From: an uncultured Spirochaetales bacterium
GTDB taxonomy: Bacteria > Spirochaetota > Spirochaetia > Sphaerochaetales > Sphaerochaetaceae
Assembly: GCA_949292445.1 (NCBI GenBank)
Contig: CASEZU010000070.1
Location: 1-64,000 of the forward strand
Reading direction: 5' to 3'
Length of the DNA: 64,000 nucleotides
A program made the position numbers and the translations under genes. The notes below the pieces were generated by a model. It worked only from the letters and a program-made list of their open reading frames with translations, did no database searches and had not been told where the DNA came from. Of this stretch, positions 51,209 to 59,802 are shown piece after piece. Within the stretch, counting starts at the first letter, position 1. Each line of letters opens with the position of its first letter.

Positions 51209-52127
51209 TGACCTCCCTGCCGCTGCTGCCGCGGTCTTCACGGTAGCGGCGCGGTGTCATGCCTGTGTAGCTCCGGAAGATGCGGCTGAACTGAGAGAAA
51301 GAGGTGAAGCCGCATTTCTCGGAGATGCTCTGTATCTGTTCGTTGGTGGAAGCGAGGAGTTCTTTCGCCTTGACCACCCTCACCTGCTGGATGTAATGGA
51401 CGAGGCTGTAGCCTGATATCTCCTTGAACATGCGGGAAAGGTAGCAGCTCGAGATGAAGAACTTGTCTGCCAGGCCGTTGAGGGAGAGATTCTCGCTGTA
51501 GTGATCGGAGATGTAAGAGGAAATCGAATAGATCTTGTGCGTGATCGAATCGAACTCCTTGTTCGTGTAGAGGTTCTCCTTCTCCCTGATCGTCTCAGAG
51601 AGACGGTGGAGGAAAATTCCGCAGGCTGAGACAGTGAAAGCCCGGGATGCTGCACCTAGCCGCAGATCCTCGTGAAACGCATCTCTCAGGATGTCGACGA
51701 TGTGCCTCACTACATCGCGGTCAAAGCGGAAGACCGGCACCTCCGTCTCGAATGGCTCGAGGATGAAGCGTGCAGCCTCGGGAGAAAGCGAGGAGAGCCA
51801 GTCGGAGGAGAATGCGATGTATATGCGGCGTACGACATATTCATCGAAGTATGCGCACTTATGCATGATACCCGGCTTTATGAGGACAATATCACCCTCA
51901 TAGAGGGCGTAATACCTTCCTTCCAGGAAATACCCGGAGGAATGATCGAGGAGGATGTAGGCTTCATAGAATGAGTGGCTGTGCTGGAATTCCATGCTGG
52001 CCTTTCTCGGCCTTATGTTGCTGTCGAGGTGCAGGAAAAACGCACCCTCAGGCGAATTGACGGTTATCTCATACTTGCCATTGAAGAAATCATCATCCTC
52101 ATACATATGTAGAAAAGAATATCCCAT
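51201..52127 (-). CDS. AraC-family transcriptional regulator
   Basis: About 308 residues. The N-terminal cupin-like sensor domain includes FQHSHSFYEAYILLDHSSGYFLEGRYY and GDIVLIKPGIMHKCAYFDE. The C-terminal 100 residues hold the two helix-turn-helix units: LSLNGLADKFFISSCYLSRMFKEISGYSLVHYIQQVRV and IQSISEKCGFTSFSQFSRIFRSYTGMTPRRYR. Such proteins usually activate nearby sugar genes when a sugar binds the cupin. The start at 52127 fits family length; the open frame extends to 52580 but would run over the divergent GH38 gene. The last eight bases overlap the GH28 3' end. Likely targets are the ABC, GH28 and GH38 genes. Confidence 0.88.
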   Translation of the reverse strand: MGYSFLHMYEDDDFFNGKYEITVNSPEGAFFLHLDSNIRPRKASMEFQHSHSFYEAYILLDHSSGYFLEGRYYALYEGDIVLIKPGIMHKCAYFDEYVVRRIYIAFSSDWLSSLSPEAARFILEPFETEVPVFRFDRDVVRHIVDILRDAFHEDLRLGAASRAFTVSACGIFLHRLSETIREKENLYTNKEFDSITHKIYSISSYISDHYSENLSLNGLADKFFISSCYLSRMFKEISGYSLVHYIQQVRVVKAKELLASTNEQIQSISEKCGFTSFSQFSRIFRSYTGMTPRRYREDRGSSGREVII

Positions 52128-52168
52128 GCCCCGCAAGAGGTAAAGCAATGGGAACAATGACAGATGGT

Positions 52169-52191
52169 TGCATTGCCATTCATTTAATGCA
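52169..52191. promoter_or_regulatory. Palindrome between the AraC and GH38 genes
   Basis: TGCATT (52169-52174) and AATGCA (52186-52191) form an inverted repeat with an 11-base spacer in the 111-base divergent intergenic region; a further TTTGCATTT follows at about 52202. It may be an operator for one or both genes. Confidence 0.35.
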
Positions 52192-52238
52192 GAAAATGAT
52201 GTTTGCATTTCTTTCCGGGATACCCGGCAGGAGGAACA

Positions 52239-55200
52239 ATGAAAAGCAGGAAAGACAGAGCCGCGGCAATACTGGACTACCTTGAGAAAGCCATGTTCAG
52301 GAACAGCTGCATTGTGGATGGAATGGAAACGGCTGCCTGGCATTATGGAATGCCTGTCACGTTTCCGCCGGAGAACATAGAGTGGAAGCCCTTCGGAAGA
52401 TACGGGACATGGGGAGGAAGCGATCTCCATTTCCTCTTCCGCTGCAGGGTATGCGGAAGGGAGGGCCGGCCCCTCATGGTTTCGCTGCAGACAGGTGACA
52501 CGAATGTCTGGAATCTGGACAATCCGCAGATCCTCATGTATCTCAACGGCAAGCTGAGGTCGACAATGGATGCGGGGCATCAGACAGCGCTCCTTTCAGA
52601 AAAATGCGGCAGTGATGAGACTTTTGAGCTGGGATTCTACGCATACTCGAACAAGAGCGAACCTCTCTGCACGTTCCGCGTCACGGCAGCAGAACCGGAT
52701 GCGGAGACTATAAGACTCTATTTTGATATCAGGAACATCATGGAGGCCGCTGAGCTCCTGCAGCAAGATGACGAAGCCTATATCGCGGCATACAAGGCCC
52801 TGGATGCGGCAATAGATGTCCTCGATACAAGATCATATGCGCTTCTCGACGGGAGTACCGGCAAGGCAAGGAAGATCCTCGCTGAATACATGGATTCACG
52901 CCCTGAGTCCGTACCGGCTGTCTGGGCGGTCGGCAGCACGCACATAGATGTGGCATGGAAATGGCCGGTGCGCCAGACTGAGGAAAAAGCAGTAAGAAGC
53001 ACGCTCACAGCGCTGAATCTCATGGATCGCTACCCGGAGTTCAGATTCCTTTTCACGCAGCCCGTGCTCTATGAAGCGGTGAGGAAGCTCCGCCCTGACA
53101 TCTTCAGCAGGATACTGGAAAGGATCAGGGAAGGACGCTGGGAGGCTGAAGGAGGAATGTGGCTTGAAAGCGACTGCAGCCTGACAGGCGGAGAATCGCT
53201 CGTGCGCCAGATCATCAAAGGAAAGAGGTATTTCACAGAAGTGCTGGGCGCGCCTGAGTCCGTCATACTGTGGCTGCCCGATGCCTTCGGCTTCAATGGC
53301 AATATCCCCCAGCTGATGAGGAAATCCGGGCTGAAGTATTTCATGACGACGAAAATCAACTGGAGCGACACGCACCGCTTCCCGTATGACATATTCACCT
53401 GGAAGGGAATCGACGGAAGCGAGGTCCTCGCCTACTTCATCTCCACCACGGATTACGATCCCTCCGGAGAGATAAAGGACTATTTCACGACTTACAACGG
53501 CCTGCAGGATGCCTCACAGATCAAGGGCACATGGCAGCGCTTCACAAATAAGGATGTCACCAGCGACGTGCTGACCTGCTTCGGCTACGGCGATGGAGGC
53601 GGCGGCACCACCTATGAGATGATTGAGAACTCAAGACGCCTTTCAAAGTCGGTGGCAGGATGTCCGAGGACAGTGATCAGAGGTGCAAGGGAGTTCTTTG
53701 AACACCTTGAGAAGAACATGGACAGAAGCCGTCTTCCCAAATGGGCCGGAGAGCTCTATTTCGAGTACCACAGGGGAATACTCACCAGTATCGCTGAGGA
53801 GAAGAAATGGAACAGGAAGATCGAGAACCTCACCCACGATGCGGAGGCGCTGTCGGCAATGGCACCGCTGCCGTATCCCGGAGATGAATTCACTGCAGTC
53901 TGGCAGACAATCCTGCTGAACCAGTTCCACGACATACTCCCCGGCTCGGCAATCGACGAGGTCTATGAGACGGCCTTCAGGGAATATGGTGAGGCCGAGA
54001 AGATGGACCGGGAGATAATCTCGAGAGCTCTCAGCTCATTCGCATCTGAAGGAGAGAGCTGTCTTGCGGCTGCGAATGCCTCAGGCCATGAGCGCACCGC
54101 TCTTGTGGAGTTCGGCCGCGCGCTTGAGGGCTTCAGGAAGCAGAAGACATATGACGGGCGTTACCTCTACCTTGCTGAAAAACTCCCGGCATACGGAATC
54201 GGCATTATCTCAGAAGAGAGCGAAGAATGGGGGAATGTGCTAGAGGGAACGGCCTCTTCATTCGAGACTCCATTCTATGCTGTAAGGATCTCGGCAAATG
54301 GCACGATCTCATCGCTTTATGACAAGGTGAATGAACGCGAAGTGATCGCATCCGGCATGGAAGGCAACAGGATTGTCTCCTATGAGGACAGGCCGGTAAA
54401 GTACGACAACTGGAACCTGGAGGATTACCACCTCAGAAAACCCTACCAGTGGGATTGCTGCAGCGCCCCCTCGGTCATTGAGAACGGACCGCTCCGCGCC
54501 GTGGTAGAGATCACATTCTCATCGCTCTCATCGAAGCTGACTGAAAGGATCGTATTCTACAGACATACAGGACGAATAGACTTCACGTCATTCCTCGACT
54601 GGGACGGCGACCATCAGCTTGTGAAAGCGGAATTCCCGGTAGATGTCCATGCATTCAGTGCGGACTATGAGATACAGTTCGGCTCAATCACAAGGAGCAC
54701 GACTGACAACACTGACTGGGACAGGGCCAGGTTCGAGGTACCGGCACAGCGCTGGTGTGACCTCTCCGAACCGGGCTATGGCGTGTCACTTCTTACAGAC
54801 AGCCGCTATGGATACAGCATCAAGGAGAATGTCATGACAGTCTCGCTGCTGAAATCCGGGACATTCCCCGCGCTAAAGGCCGACAGGGGTCACCACGAGT
54901 TCACATACTCCCTCTACCCACATGCCGGGACCTGGAGGGAGGCCGGAACCATCATGGAGGCCGAGGATCTCGCAAGAGGCGCTTATCCGTTCCTTTCCGG
55001 AAAAATTGAGCCGGTGTCATTTGCCTCATCTGACTGCCCAAATGTCGTAATAGATACAATAAAGCAGGCTGAGGACGGAAACGGAATTGTCATCAGGGCA
55101 TATGAGGCTTATGGAATGAGGAACAAGGCAGTGATCAGGACACAGGCAGAAGGAATGATCTATGAGTCAGATCTGCTTGAGCGTAAGACAACTCTGCTCT

Positions 55201-55265
55201 CGGAAGGAAATGAAGTCACAAGGGTATTCAATCCTTATGAGATAGTGACATTCATTGTAAGATGA
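52239..55265 (+). CDS. GH38 alpha-mannosidase
   Basis: A 1008-residue protein with the four-part layout of class II alpha-mannosidases: an N-terminal beta domain (1-215), a GH38 catalytic domain, a helical middle domain and C-terminal beta-sandwich domains. Zinc ligands include the histidine and aspartate in GSTHIDVAWKWP (H235, D237). The nucleophile is D348 in WLPDAFGFNGNIPQ, and LNQFHDILPGSAIDEVY gives a third zinc histidine. It releases alpha-linked mannose, retaining configuration. No signal peptide, so it is cytoplasmic. AGGAGG lies before the ATG at 52239. It is divergent from the AraC gene and near the ABC importer, and completes the glycan locus. Confidence 0.94.
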   Translation: MKSRKDRAAAILDYLEKAMFRNSCIVDGMETAAWHYGMPVTFPPENIEWKPFGRYGTWGGSDLHFLFRCRVCGREGRPLMVSLQTGDTNVWNLDNPQILMYLNGKLRSTMDAGHQTALLSEKCGSDETFELGFYAYSNKSEPLCTFRVTAAEPDAETIRLYFDIRNIMEAAELLQQDDEAYIAAYKALDAAIDVLDTRSYALLDGSTGKARKILAEYMDSRPESVPAVWAVGSTHIDVAWKWPVRQTEEKAVRSTLTALNLMDRYPEFRFLFTQPVLYEAVRKLRPDIFSRILERIREGRWEAEGGMWLESDCSLTGGESLVRQIIKGKRYFTEVLGAPESVILWLPDAFGFNGNIPQLMRKSGLKYFMTTKINWSDTHRFPYDIFTWKGIDGSEVLAYFISTTDYDPSGEIKDYFTTYNGLQDASQIKGTWQRFTNKDVTSDVLTCFGYGDGGGGTTYEMIENSRRLSKSVAGCPRTVIRGAREFFEHLEKNMDRSRLPKWAGELYFEYHRGILTSIAEEKKWNRKIENLTHDAEALSAMAPLPYPGDEFTAVWQTILLNQFHDILPGSAIDEVYETAFREYGEAEKMDREIISRALSSFASEGESCLAAANASGHERTALVEFGRALEGFRKQKTYDGRYLYLAEKLPAYGIGIISEESEEWGNVLEGTASSFETPFYAVRISANGTISSLYDKVNEREVIASGMEGNRIVSYEDRPVKYDNWNLEDYHLRKPYQWDCCSAPSVIENGPLRAVVEITFSSLSSKLTERIVFYRHTGRIDFTSFLDWDGDHQLVKAEFPVDVHAFSADYEIQFGSITRSTTDNTDWDRARFEVPAQRWCDLSEPGYGVSLLTDSRYGYSIKENVMTVSLLKSGTFPALKADRGHHEFTYSLYPHAGTWREAGTIMEAEDLARGAYPFLSGKIEPVSFASSDCPNVVIDTIKQAEDGNGIVIRAYEAYGMRNKAVIRTQAEGMIYESDLLERKTTLLSEGNEVTRVFNPYEIVTFIVR

Positions 55266-55280
55266 AGTCATAAGACGGGA

Positions 55281-55317
55281 AAACGGCTCCTGCTCGCGCA
55301 CAGGAGCCGTTTCTTTT
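55281..55317. terminator. Strong bidirectional terminator between GH38 and ilvE
   Basis: AAACGGCTCCTG (55281-55292) pairs perfectly with CAGGAGCCGTTT (55301-55312), followed by CTTTT on the plus strand and by TTTTCCCG on the minus strand. Confidence 0.85.
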
Positions 55318-55325
55318 GCCGGAGA

Positions 55326-56351
55326 TCAGCAGATCTTCCTGATCCAGCCTTCCGGAGCCTCGATATCACCGTTCTGGATGCCGGTGAGCGTCTCACGGAG
55401 CTTGCCGAGGACAGGTCCGAATGCCTCCATTCCTGACGGAACCATGATCTTTCCTCCATGGTAATCGATCTCTCCGACAGGGGAAATGACGGCGGCAGTA
55501 CCGCAGACACCTACTTCTGCGAACTCACCTACTTCTGCAAACGGAACGACCCTCTCCTCCACTGTAAGGCCCATGTACTTCTCAGCAACATATATCAGGG
55601 AGCGCCTTGTGATCGAAGGCAGTATTGTCGATGACTTCGGTGTCACGAGCTTGCCGTCCTTCGTGACAAAGAGGAAGTTGGCGCCTCCTGTCTCCTCGAC
55701 GTTCGTGCGCGTCGCCGCATCGAGGAACATGTTCTCCGCATAGCCGTTGCTGTGCGCGATATGTCCCGGATAGAGGGACATGGCGTAGTTGAGACCAGCC
55801 TTGATGTCACCAGTTCCATGAGGGGCAGCCCTGTCATAGTCCGACACACAGATCTTAAGAGGCTTGATTCCGCCCTTGAAATAAGGTCCTACAGGTGTGC
55901 AGAAGAGCCTGAACTGATACTCGGGAGCAGGAGCAACGCCGATCACAGGACCCGAGCCGAAGAGGAACGGACGCACATAGAGCGTCGCACCTGTTCCATA
56001 CGGCGGAACCCAGGCGGCATTCGCCTTGACTGTCTGGTCGAGTGCATCGAGGAACATCTCTGTCGGGACCTCAGGCATCATCAGGCGGCGGGCCGAACTC
56101 TGCAGACGCGCGGCATTGAGGTCGGGGCGGAAAGTGACAATGCTTCCGTCCTTCTGCGTATAGGCCTTGAGGCCCTCGAAACATGTCTGTGCATACTGGA
56201 GGACACCGGCACATTCAGACATTGTGATGGTATTGTCAGCTGTGAGCTTTCCCTCACCCCACTTGCCATCCTTCCATTCAGCAAAATAGCGGTAATCGGT
56301 AGGGATGTAGCCGAAACCGATCTCCGTCCATTTGATATCTTTCTTTTCCAT
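55326..56351 (-). CDS. ilvE: Branched-chain amino acid aminotransferase
   Basis: A 341-residue fold type IV PLP enzyme catalysing the last step of valine, leucine and isoleucine synthesis or the first of their breakdown. Its length and SECAGVLQYAQTCFEGLKAY, LYVRPFLFGSGPVIGVAPAPEYQF and the PLP lysine in HGTGDIKAGLNYA place it in the BCAT type II group (mitochondrial-like, about 340 residues) and not with the shorter E. coli IlvE. FAEVGVCGTAAVISPVGEI follows near the C-terminus. GAGGTG lies six bases before the ATG at 56351. Monocistronic. Confidence 0.95.
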   Translation of the reverse strand: MEKKDIKWTEIGFGYIPTDYRYFAEWKDGKWGEGKLTADNTITMSECAGVLQYAQTCFEGLKAYTQKDGSIVTFRPDLNAARLQSSARRLMMPEVPTEMFLDALDQTVKANAAWVPPYGTGATLYVRPFLFGSGPVIGVAPAPEYQFRLFCTPVGPYFKGGIKPLKICVSDYDRAAPHGTGDIKAGLNYAMSLYPGHIAHSNGYAENMFLDAATRTNVEETGGANFLFVTKDGKLVTPKSSTILPSITRRSLIYVAEKYMGLTVEERVVPFAEVGEFAEVGVCGTAAVISPVGEIDYHGGKIMVPSGMEAFGPVLGKLRETLTGIQNGDIEAPEGWIRKIC

Positions 56352-56396
56352 CGTGCACCTCGCTGAAAATATAAGACAGATAGTAAAACTCTGCTT

Positions 56397-56795
56397 TCAG
56401 CTGTTCAAGAGAAGAGCGGCCACAGCATCGCGGATTCGGCTGTCAGAATCTCCCATATCGAGCTGCATGAGCTCATCAGGCGTCACCCAGCAGATCTCCG
56501 TATGCACGGAAAGGTTCATCTGGGATGAAAGGATCCGGATCATGTGCGCTCTGAGATGATAGAGCGTGTCCTTGTTCGTGAAATCGAACGACGTGACAGT
56601 CTCCCCCACCTCAACGTCAGCCCCGAACTCCTCTATATACTCTCTTTTAAGCGTATCTTCGTCGCTCTCGCCCCAGCGCTGCTTTCCTCCGGGAAACTCC
56701 CACTTTCCGGAAAGGGCACCGCCCTCAGCCCTGTGTGCGACAAAAACCTTCCCCTGCTCTATGGCTATGCCAGCTGTAGTCGTTCTTTCCTGCAT
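56397..56795 (-). CDS. Nudix hydrolase (MutT-like)
   Basis: A 132-residue Nudix protein. The full Nudix box is visible: GGKQRWGESDEDTLKREYIE then EFGADV (G-x5-E-x7-REUxEExGU). The start ERTTTAGIAIEQGKVFVAHR and the KWEFPGGK segment resemble MutT/8-oxo-dGTP pyrophosphatases, which clean oxidised nucleotides, but the substrate could be another nucleoside diphosphate derivative. The start at 56795 follows a TATAAT box by six bases, so the mRNA is probably leaderless; the frame to 56816 would begin inside the promoter. Confidence 0.88.
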   Translation of the reverse strand: MQERTTTAGIAIEQGKVFVAHRAEGGALSGKWEFPGGKQRWGESDEDTLKREYIEEFGADVEVGETVTSFDFTNKDTLYHLRAHMIRILSSQMNLSVHTEICWVTPDELMQLDMGDSDSRIRDAVAALLLNS

Positions 56796-56807
56796 TCCCT
56801 GATTATA
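56796..56807 (-). promoter_or_regulatory. -10 box of the Nudix gene, leaderless layout
   Basis: On the minus strand TATAAT (56807-56802), then CAGGGA, then ATG at 56795. The -35 region is poor (T-rich). The box lies at the end of the preceding gene. Confidence 0.45.
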
Positions 56808-57204
56808 GCAGAACAAATGATGGGAAAAGAAAATGTACGGCAGCCACTGACAGTGTCACATATGCCAGCTTCTTCATCCTGAGCTTCTTTCCGGCAAGAT
56901 AGGCATCGGAGCGCTCCCTGTTCCTCTCGGAATAGAGTATGCGGAAAAAGAATGCGAGGGCCAGGACAGATACGGCAGGAACAAGATCACCGGCTATCAC
57001 GGGGCCGGGAGGCATGGGGAGGAAAAGCAGGGCAAGGAAGATCGCGATGCCGGAGATAAAATAGAGATTGAGGCGCTTCGTATCCTCCCTAAGCCTGGAC
57101 TTTGCCTTGAGCATGAAGGAGAGCTTCCTCCTGTAAGAGTCCACCAGCATCAGCAATGCGGAGAAGACGAGATAGGAAACTGAGAGCAGGTAGAGCTGTA
57201 TCAT
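56803..57204 (-). CDS. Small integral membrane protein of unknown function
   Basis: A 133-residue protein with about four hydrophobic helices: LYLLSVSYLVFSALLMLVDSY, LYFISGIAIFLALLFL, VIAGDLVPAVSVLALAFFF and LAYVTLSVAAVHFLFPS. A basic loop (RRKLSFMLKAKSRLREDTKR) lies between helices one and two. No family recognised. GGAGGTG seven bases upstream sets the start at 57204, which overlaps the stop of the NAD(P)HX repair gene (ATGA), so it is translated by coupling. Transcription may continue to the Nudix gene, which also has its own -10 box. Confidence 0.7.
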   Translation of the reverse strand: MIQLYLLSVSYLVFSALLMLVDSYRRKLSFMLKAKSRLREDTKRLNLYFISGIAIFLALLFLPMPPGPVIAGDLVPAVSVLALAFFFRILYSERNRERSDAYLAGKKLRMKKLAYVTLSVAAVHFLFPSFVLL

Positions 57205-58568
57205 CTGCACCTCCCGGTTTCCGCTATAAGCTCCTCCGCAGAGTAATAACCATAACGCTCATGTGCCTTTCTGCCGGCTCTCTGGTGGAGTATCACTCCG
57301 TCTCTTGCGGCATCCCGGACGCTCTCCCCTTCCGCAAGCAGCGCCCCGATGATTCCCGCAAGCACATCGCCCGATCCTGCAACACCCAGCGAGGGATTTG
57401 AACCGTCATAGATCAGTACCTCATCTCCCCCGGTGATCCAGACGACGGAGGACTTGAGGACAACGAAGCACTCGCACTCTGCTGCAAGCCTCCTGAGAGA
57501 TACGGCAAGGGTACGGCTCTCTCCGAGGCCGTCAGGCAGTGAGAGGGCGGCCATGAGACGGCGGTACTCCCCTATATGAGGTGTAAGCACAGCACGATAG
57601 CCGAACTTCCGTCCGGGAACGAATTTCAGTGCATCGGCATCCACAACCATGTTCCTTCCGGAAGCCACAGCTTTATCAAACAGGGTCTCATCCCCGTCAT
57701 CCCATCCCGGTCCGGCGACAATGGCGTTGTAGCGCGTGAGATCGGCATCACATGGAGATGAGATGATCACAGCGGGATTCTCATCCCTTATGCGCTCCGA
57801 GTCAGTGACAATCGTGACAAGGCCGGCACCGGAGAAGAACGCAGCCCTCGCCGCGAGACGCGGAGCCCCTGTATACCTTTCAGAGCCTCCGAGAATGGCA
57901 AGATGCCCTCTTGTGTTCTTGTAATCGGAAGAGGAGAAGGAAGGAAGCTGCGAATCCCCGTCATCTATCAGATATATTCCCTCAGGGCTTTCCCTGAGAC
58001 TTTCCTCCGGGAAGCCCGGATTAAAGAGAAGGATCCGCCCTGCCCTGCTTCTGAGAGACGGTTCATAGAGGACATCCTTCAGTGTCATCAGAGCGACAGT
58101 GCAGTCAGCCTCGACAAGCCCTGCCGAAGGTACATCTACTGATATCACCGTGGATGCGGTACGGGCCTCTGCTGCGGCCTTTATTGTGCGCTCATCTGCC
58201 GTGCCATGGAAGCTGAAGCCGAAAAGCGCATCGAAGACTGTGTCATACTCTGATGCAGATGCGGCGGCGGGAATAAGAGAAGAAAGGGATCTGCGCCTCC
58301 TGAGATTCTCCGGATTGCCCCTGTCAGAGAGGAAGAACAGCTCAGTCTCGTATCCATCTGAAGAGAGAAGCCTCGCAATCTCAAGGCCGTCAGACCCGTT
58401 GTTCCCCGGCCCTACCATGACAAGGACACGGCCATGAACCATCTCCCTTGTGAGCCGGTACACACCAAGCGCGGCACTGTCTATGAGGGCGCTCTCGCTG
58501 AGCTGGCAGCTTTCAATGAGGCGGTGATCCAGCCCGGCTGCTGATGATAGGGAGAGAATCGGCTGCAT
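57201..58568 (-). CDS. nnr: Bifunctional NAD(P)H-hydrate epimerase/dehydratase
   Basis: A 455-residue protein that repairs hydrated NADH and NADPH. The N-terminal YjeF_N part (1-200) has VLVMVGPGNNGSDGLEIARLL, an epimerase loop close to the usual GxGNNGGDG with serine in place of the last glycine, and VISVDVPSAGLVEADCTVALM. The C-terminal ribokinase-like part (215-455) has GHLAILGGSERYTGAPRLAARAA, TPHIGEYRRLM, and NPSLGVAGSGDVLAGIIGALLA (ADP/ATP-dependent dehydratase signature). The start ATG at 58568 follows a TATGAT box by six bases, with a -35 box at optimal spacing and no ribosome-binding site. It is divergent from the thiamine riboswitch. Confidence 0.92.
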   Translation of the reverse strand: MQPILSLSSAAGLDHRLIESCQLSESALIDSAALGVYRLTREMVHGRVLVMVGPGNNGSDGLEIARLLSSDGYETELFFLSDRGNPENLRRRRSLSSLIPAAASASEYDTVFDALFGFSFHGTADERTIKAAAEARTASTVISVDVPSAGLVEADCTVALMTLKDVLYEPSLRSRAGRILLFNPGFPEESLRESPEGIYLIDDGDSQLPSFSSSDYKNTRGHLAILGGSERYTGAPRLAARAAFFSGAGLVTIVTDSERIRDENPAVIISSPCDADLTRYNAIVAGPGWDDGDETLFDKAVASGRNMVVDADALKFVPGRKFGYRAVLTPHIGEYRRLMAALSLPDGLGESRTLAVSLRRLAAECECFVVLKSSVVWITGGDEVLIYDGSNPSLGVAGSGDVLAGIIGALLAEGESVRDAARDGVILHQRAGRKAHERYGYYSAEELIAETGRCR

Positions 58569-58603
58569 GGAGCCATCATACAGCCTGAGCGGAATATTGT
58601 CAC
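58569..58603 (-). promoter_or_regulatory. nnr promoter, leaderless layout
   Basis: On the minus strand GTGACA (58603-58598), exactly 17 bases, TATGAT (58580-58575), six bases, then the ATG at 58568. This is the clearest example of the leaderless arrangement in the window. Confidence 0.65.
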
Positions 58604-58639
58604 TTGACTACAGCAACCTTTCAGTCTAGTGTTCAGGAA

Positions 58640-58708
58640 GTCTAGGGGTGGCTTCGGCCTGAGATCATACCCTACAACCTGATCTGGACAATACCAGCGT
58701 AGGGAACG
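58640..58708 (+). promoter_or_regulatory. TPP (thiamine pyrophosphate) riboswitch
   Basis: The THI-element core is present in order: GGGGTG (58645-58650), a GGC-TTC-GGCC hairpin, CTGAGA (58659-58664), CCC, ACCTGATCTGG (58677-58687), and ACCAGCGTAGGGAA (58693-58706). These match the pyrimidine-sensing and pyrophosphate-sensing loops of the TPP aptamer. It stands 43 bases before thiB. I see no terminator between the aptamer and thiB, so control is probably at translation initiation (the AAGGAGA at about 58739). The P1 stem is not obvious. Confidence 0.92.
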
Positions 58709-58751
58709 GCATCCTCAAGATCCCCGGGCAATACTTTTCAAGGAGACAGCT

Positions 58752-59765
58752 ATGAAGAAGGCAATCTCTGCCGTGCTGATCGCACTCACCGCCATGACGG
58801 CGGTTGTGGCGCAAGGAACTGTCGAGAACGATGTCCTCACAGTCTATGCCTATGATTCATTTGCAAGTGACTGGGGTCCTGCGGGTACGCTGATCCCGAA
58901 ATTCGAGGAGGAGACAGGAATAAAGGTCAACCTCGTCAGTGCAGGGGACGCGGTGGAGATGATCTCCCGCGTCGAGCTCGAGGGAGAGGGAACGGAGGCA
59001 GATGTCATCCTCGGTATCACGGATGATTTCGCATACAGGGCCTATCCGTATCTCGAAAGCTATGACTCCCTGGTCCTCAGCGATATTCCCGATGAGCTTG
59101 AGTTCGATCCTGAGAACCGCCTGATCCCCTTCGATTACGGTGCGTTCGCATTCGTATGGGACTCCGAGTGCGGCCTGGACAAGCCTGAATCACTTTCAGG
59201 CCTCACCAAGGAGGAATACAAAGATAAGGTCATCCTCATCGACCCCAGGACCTCATCGGTAGGCCTCGGTCTTCTTCTCTGGACATACAATATCTACGGG
59301 GACGGAGATGAGTTCAGCGCCTGGTGGGAAGCGATGAAGGAAAACGCGCTCACAATCGCTGACGGCTGGTCATCTGCTTACGGTCTCTTCACTGAGGGAG
59401 AGGCCCCGATAGTCCTTTCATACACGACAAGCCCTGTGTACCATGTCATGAATGACAACACGACGCGCTACCAGGCACTCGTCTTCCCTGAAGGCCATGA
59501 GGCGACAATAGAGGGAATCGGTATCGTGAAGGGAACAGACAAGAGGGCGGAGGCTGAGAAGTTCGTCGACTTCATCCTCACGGAAGCACAGCTCGACATC
59601 GCCATCGCGAACTCAATGTATCCTGTCAATAGCGCAATTGAACTGCCTGAGGCATTCGACTATGCTCCGAAACCCGCGACCATGTTCAGAAGCGGTGCCA
59701 CATCCCCTGAGAAGACAGAGGAACTGCAGAACGAGTGGCTCGGAATAATGACCGGAGCGAACTGA
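58752..59765 (+). CDS. thiB: Thiamine ABC transporter substrate-binding protein
   Basis: A 337-residue periplasmic binding protein. A signal peptide (KKAISAVLIALTAMTAVVA) ends near residue 20 with AQG and has no lipobox. Family features are LTVYAYDSFASDWGPAGTLIPKFEEETGIKV, then DVILGITDDFAYRA, PFDYGAFAFVWDSE, and GWSSAYGLFTEGEAPIVLSYTTSPVYH, which match TbpA/ThiB thiamine-binding proteins. It captures thiamine and its phosphates for the ThiPQ importer. AAGGAGA lies six bases before the ATG. First gene of the thiBPQ operon behind the TPP riboswitch. Confidence 0.94.
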   Translation: MKKAISAVLIALTAMTAVVAQGTVENDVLTVYAYDSFASDWGPAGTLIPKFEEETGIKVNLVSAGDAVEMISRVELEGEGTEADVILGITDDFAYRAYPYLESYDSLVLSDIPDELEFDPENRLIPFDYGAFAFVWDSECGLDKPESLSGLTKEEYKDKVILIDPRTSSVGLGLLLWTYNIYGDGDEFSAWWEAMKENALTIADGWSSAYGLFTEGEAPIVLSYTTSPVYHVMNDNTTRYQALVFPEGHEATIEGIGIVKGTDKRAEAEKFVDFILTEAQLDIAIANSMYPVNSAIELPEAFDYAPKPATMFRSGATSPEKTEELQNEWLGIMTGAN

Positions 59766-59802
59766 GACACTATCCGGCTATAATATGATGAGGAGGCATG
59801 CA

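Noticed and set aside
49826..51241. Minus-strand open frame of 471 codons opposite the GH28 gene
   Set aside because: Antisense to an intact GH28 catalytic domain; the composition is a mirror of the real gene.
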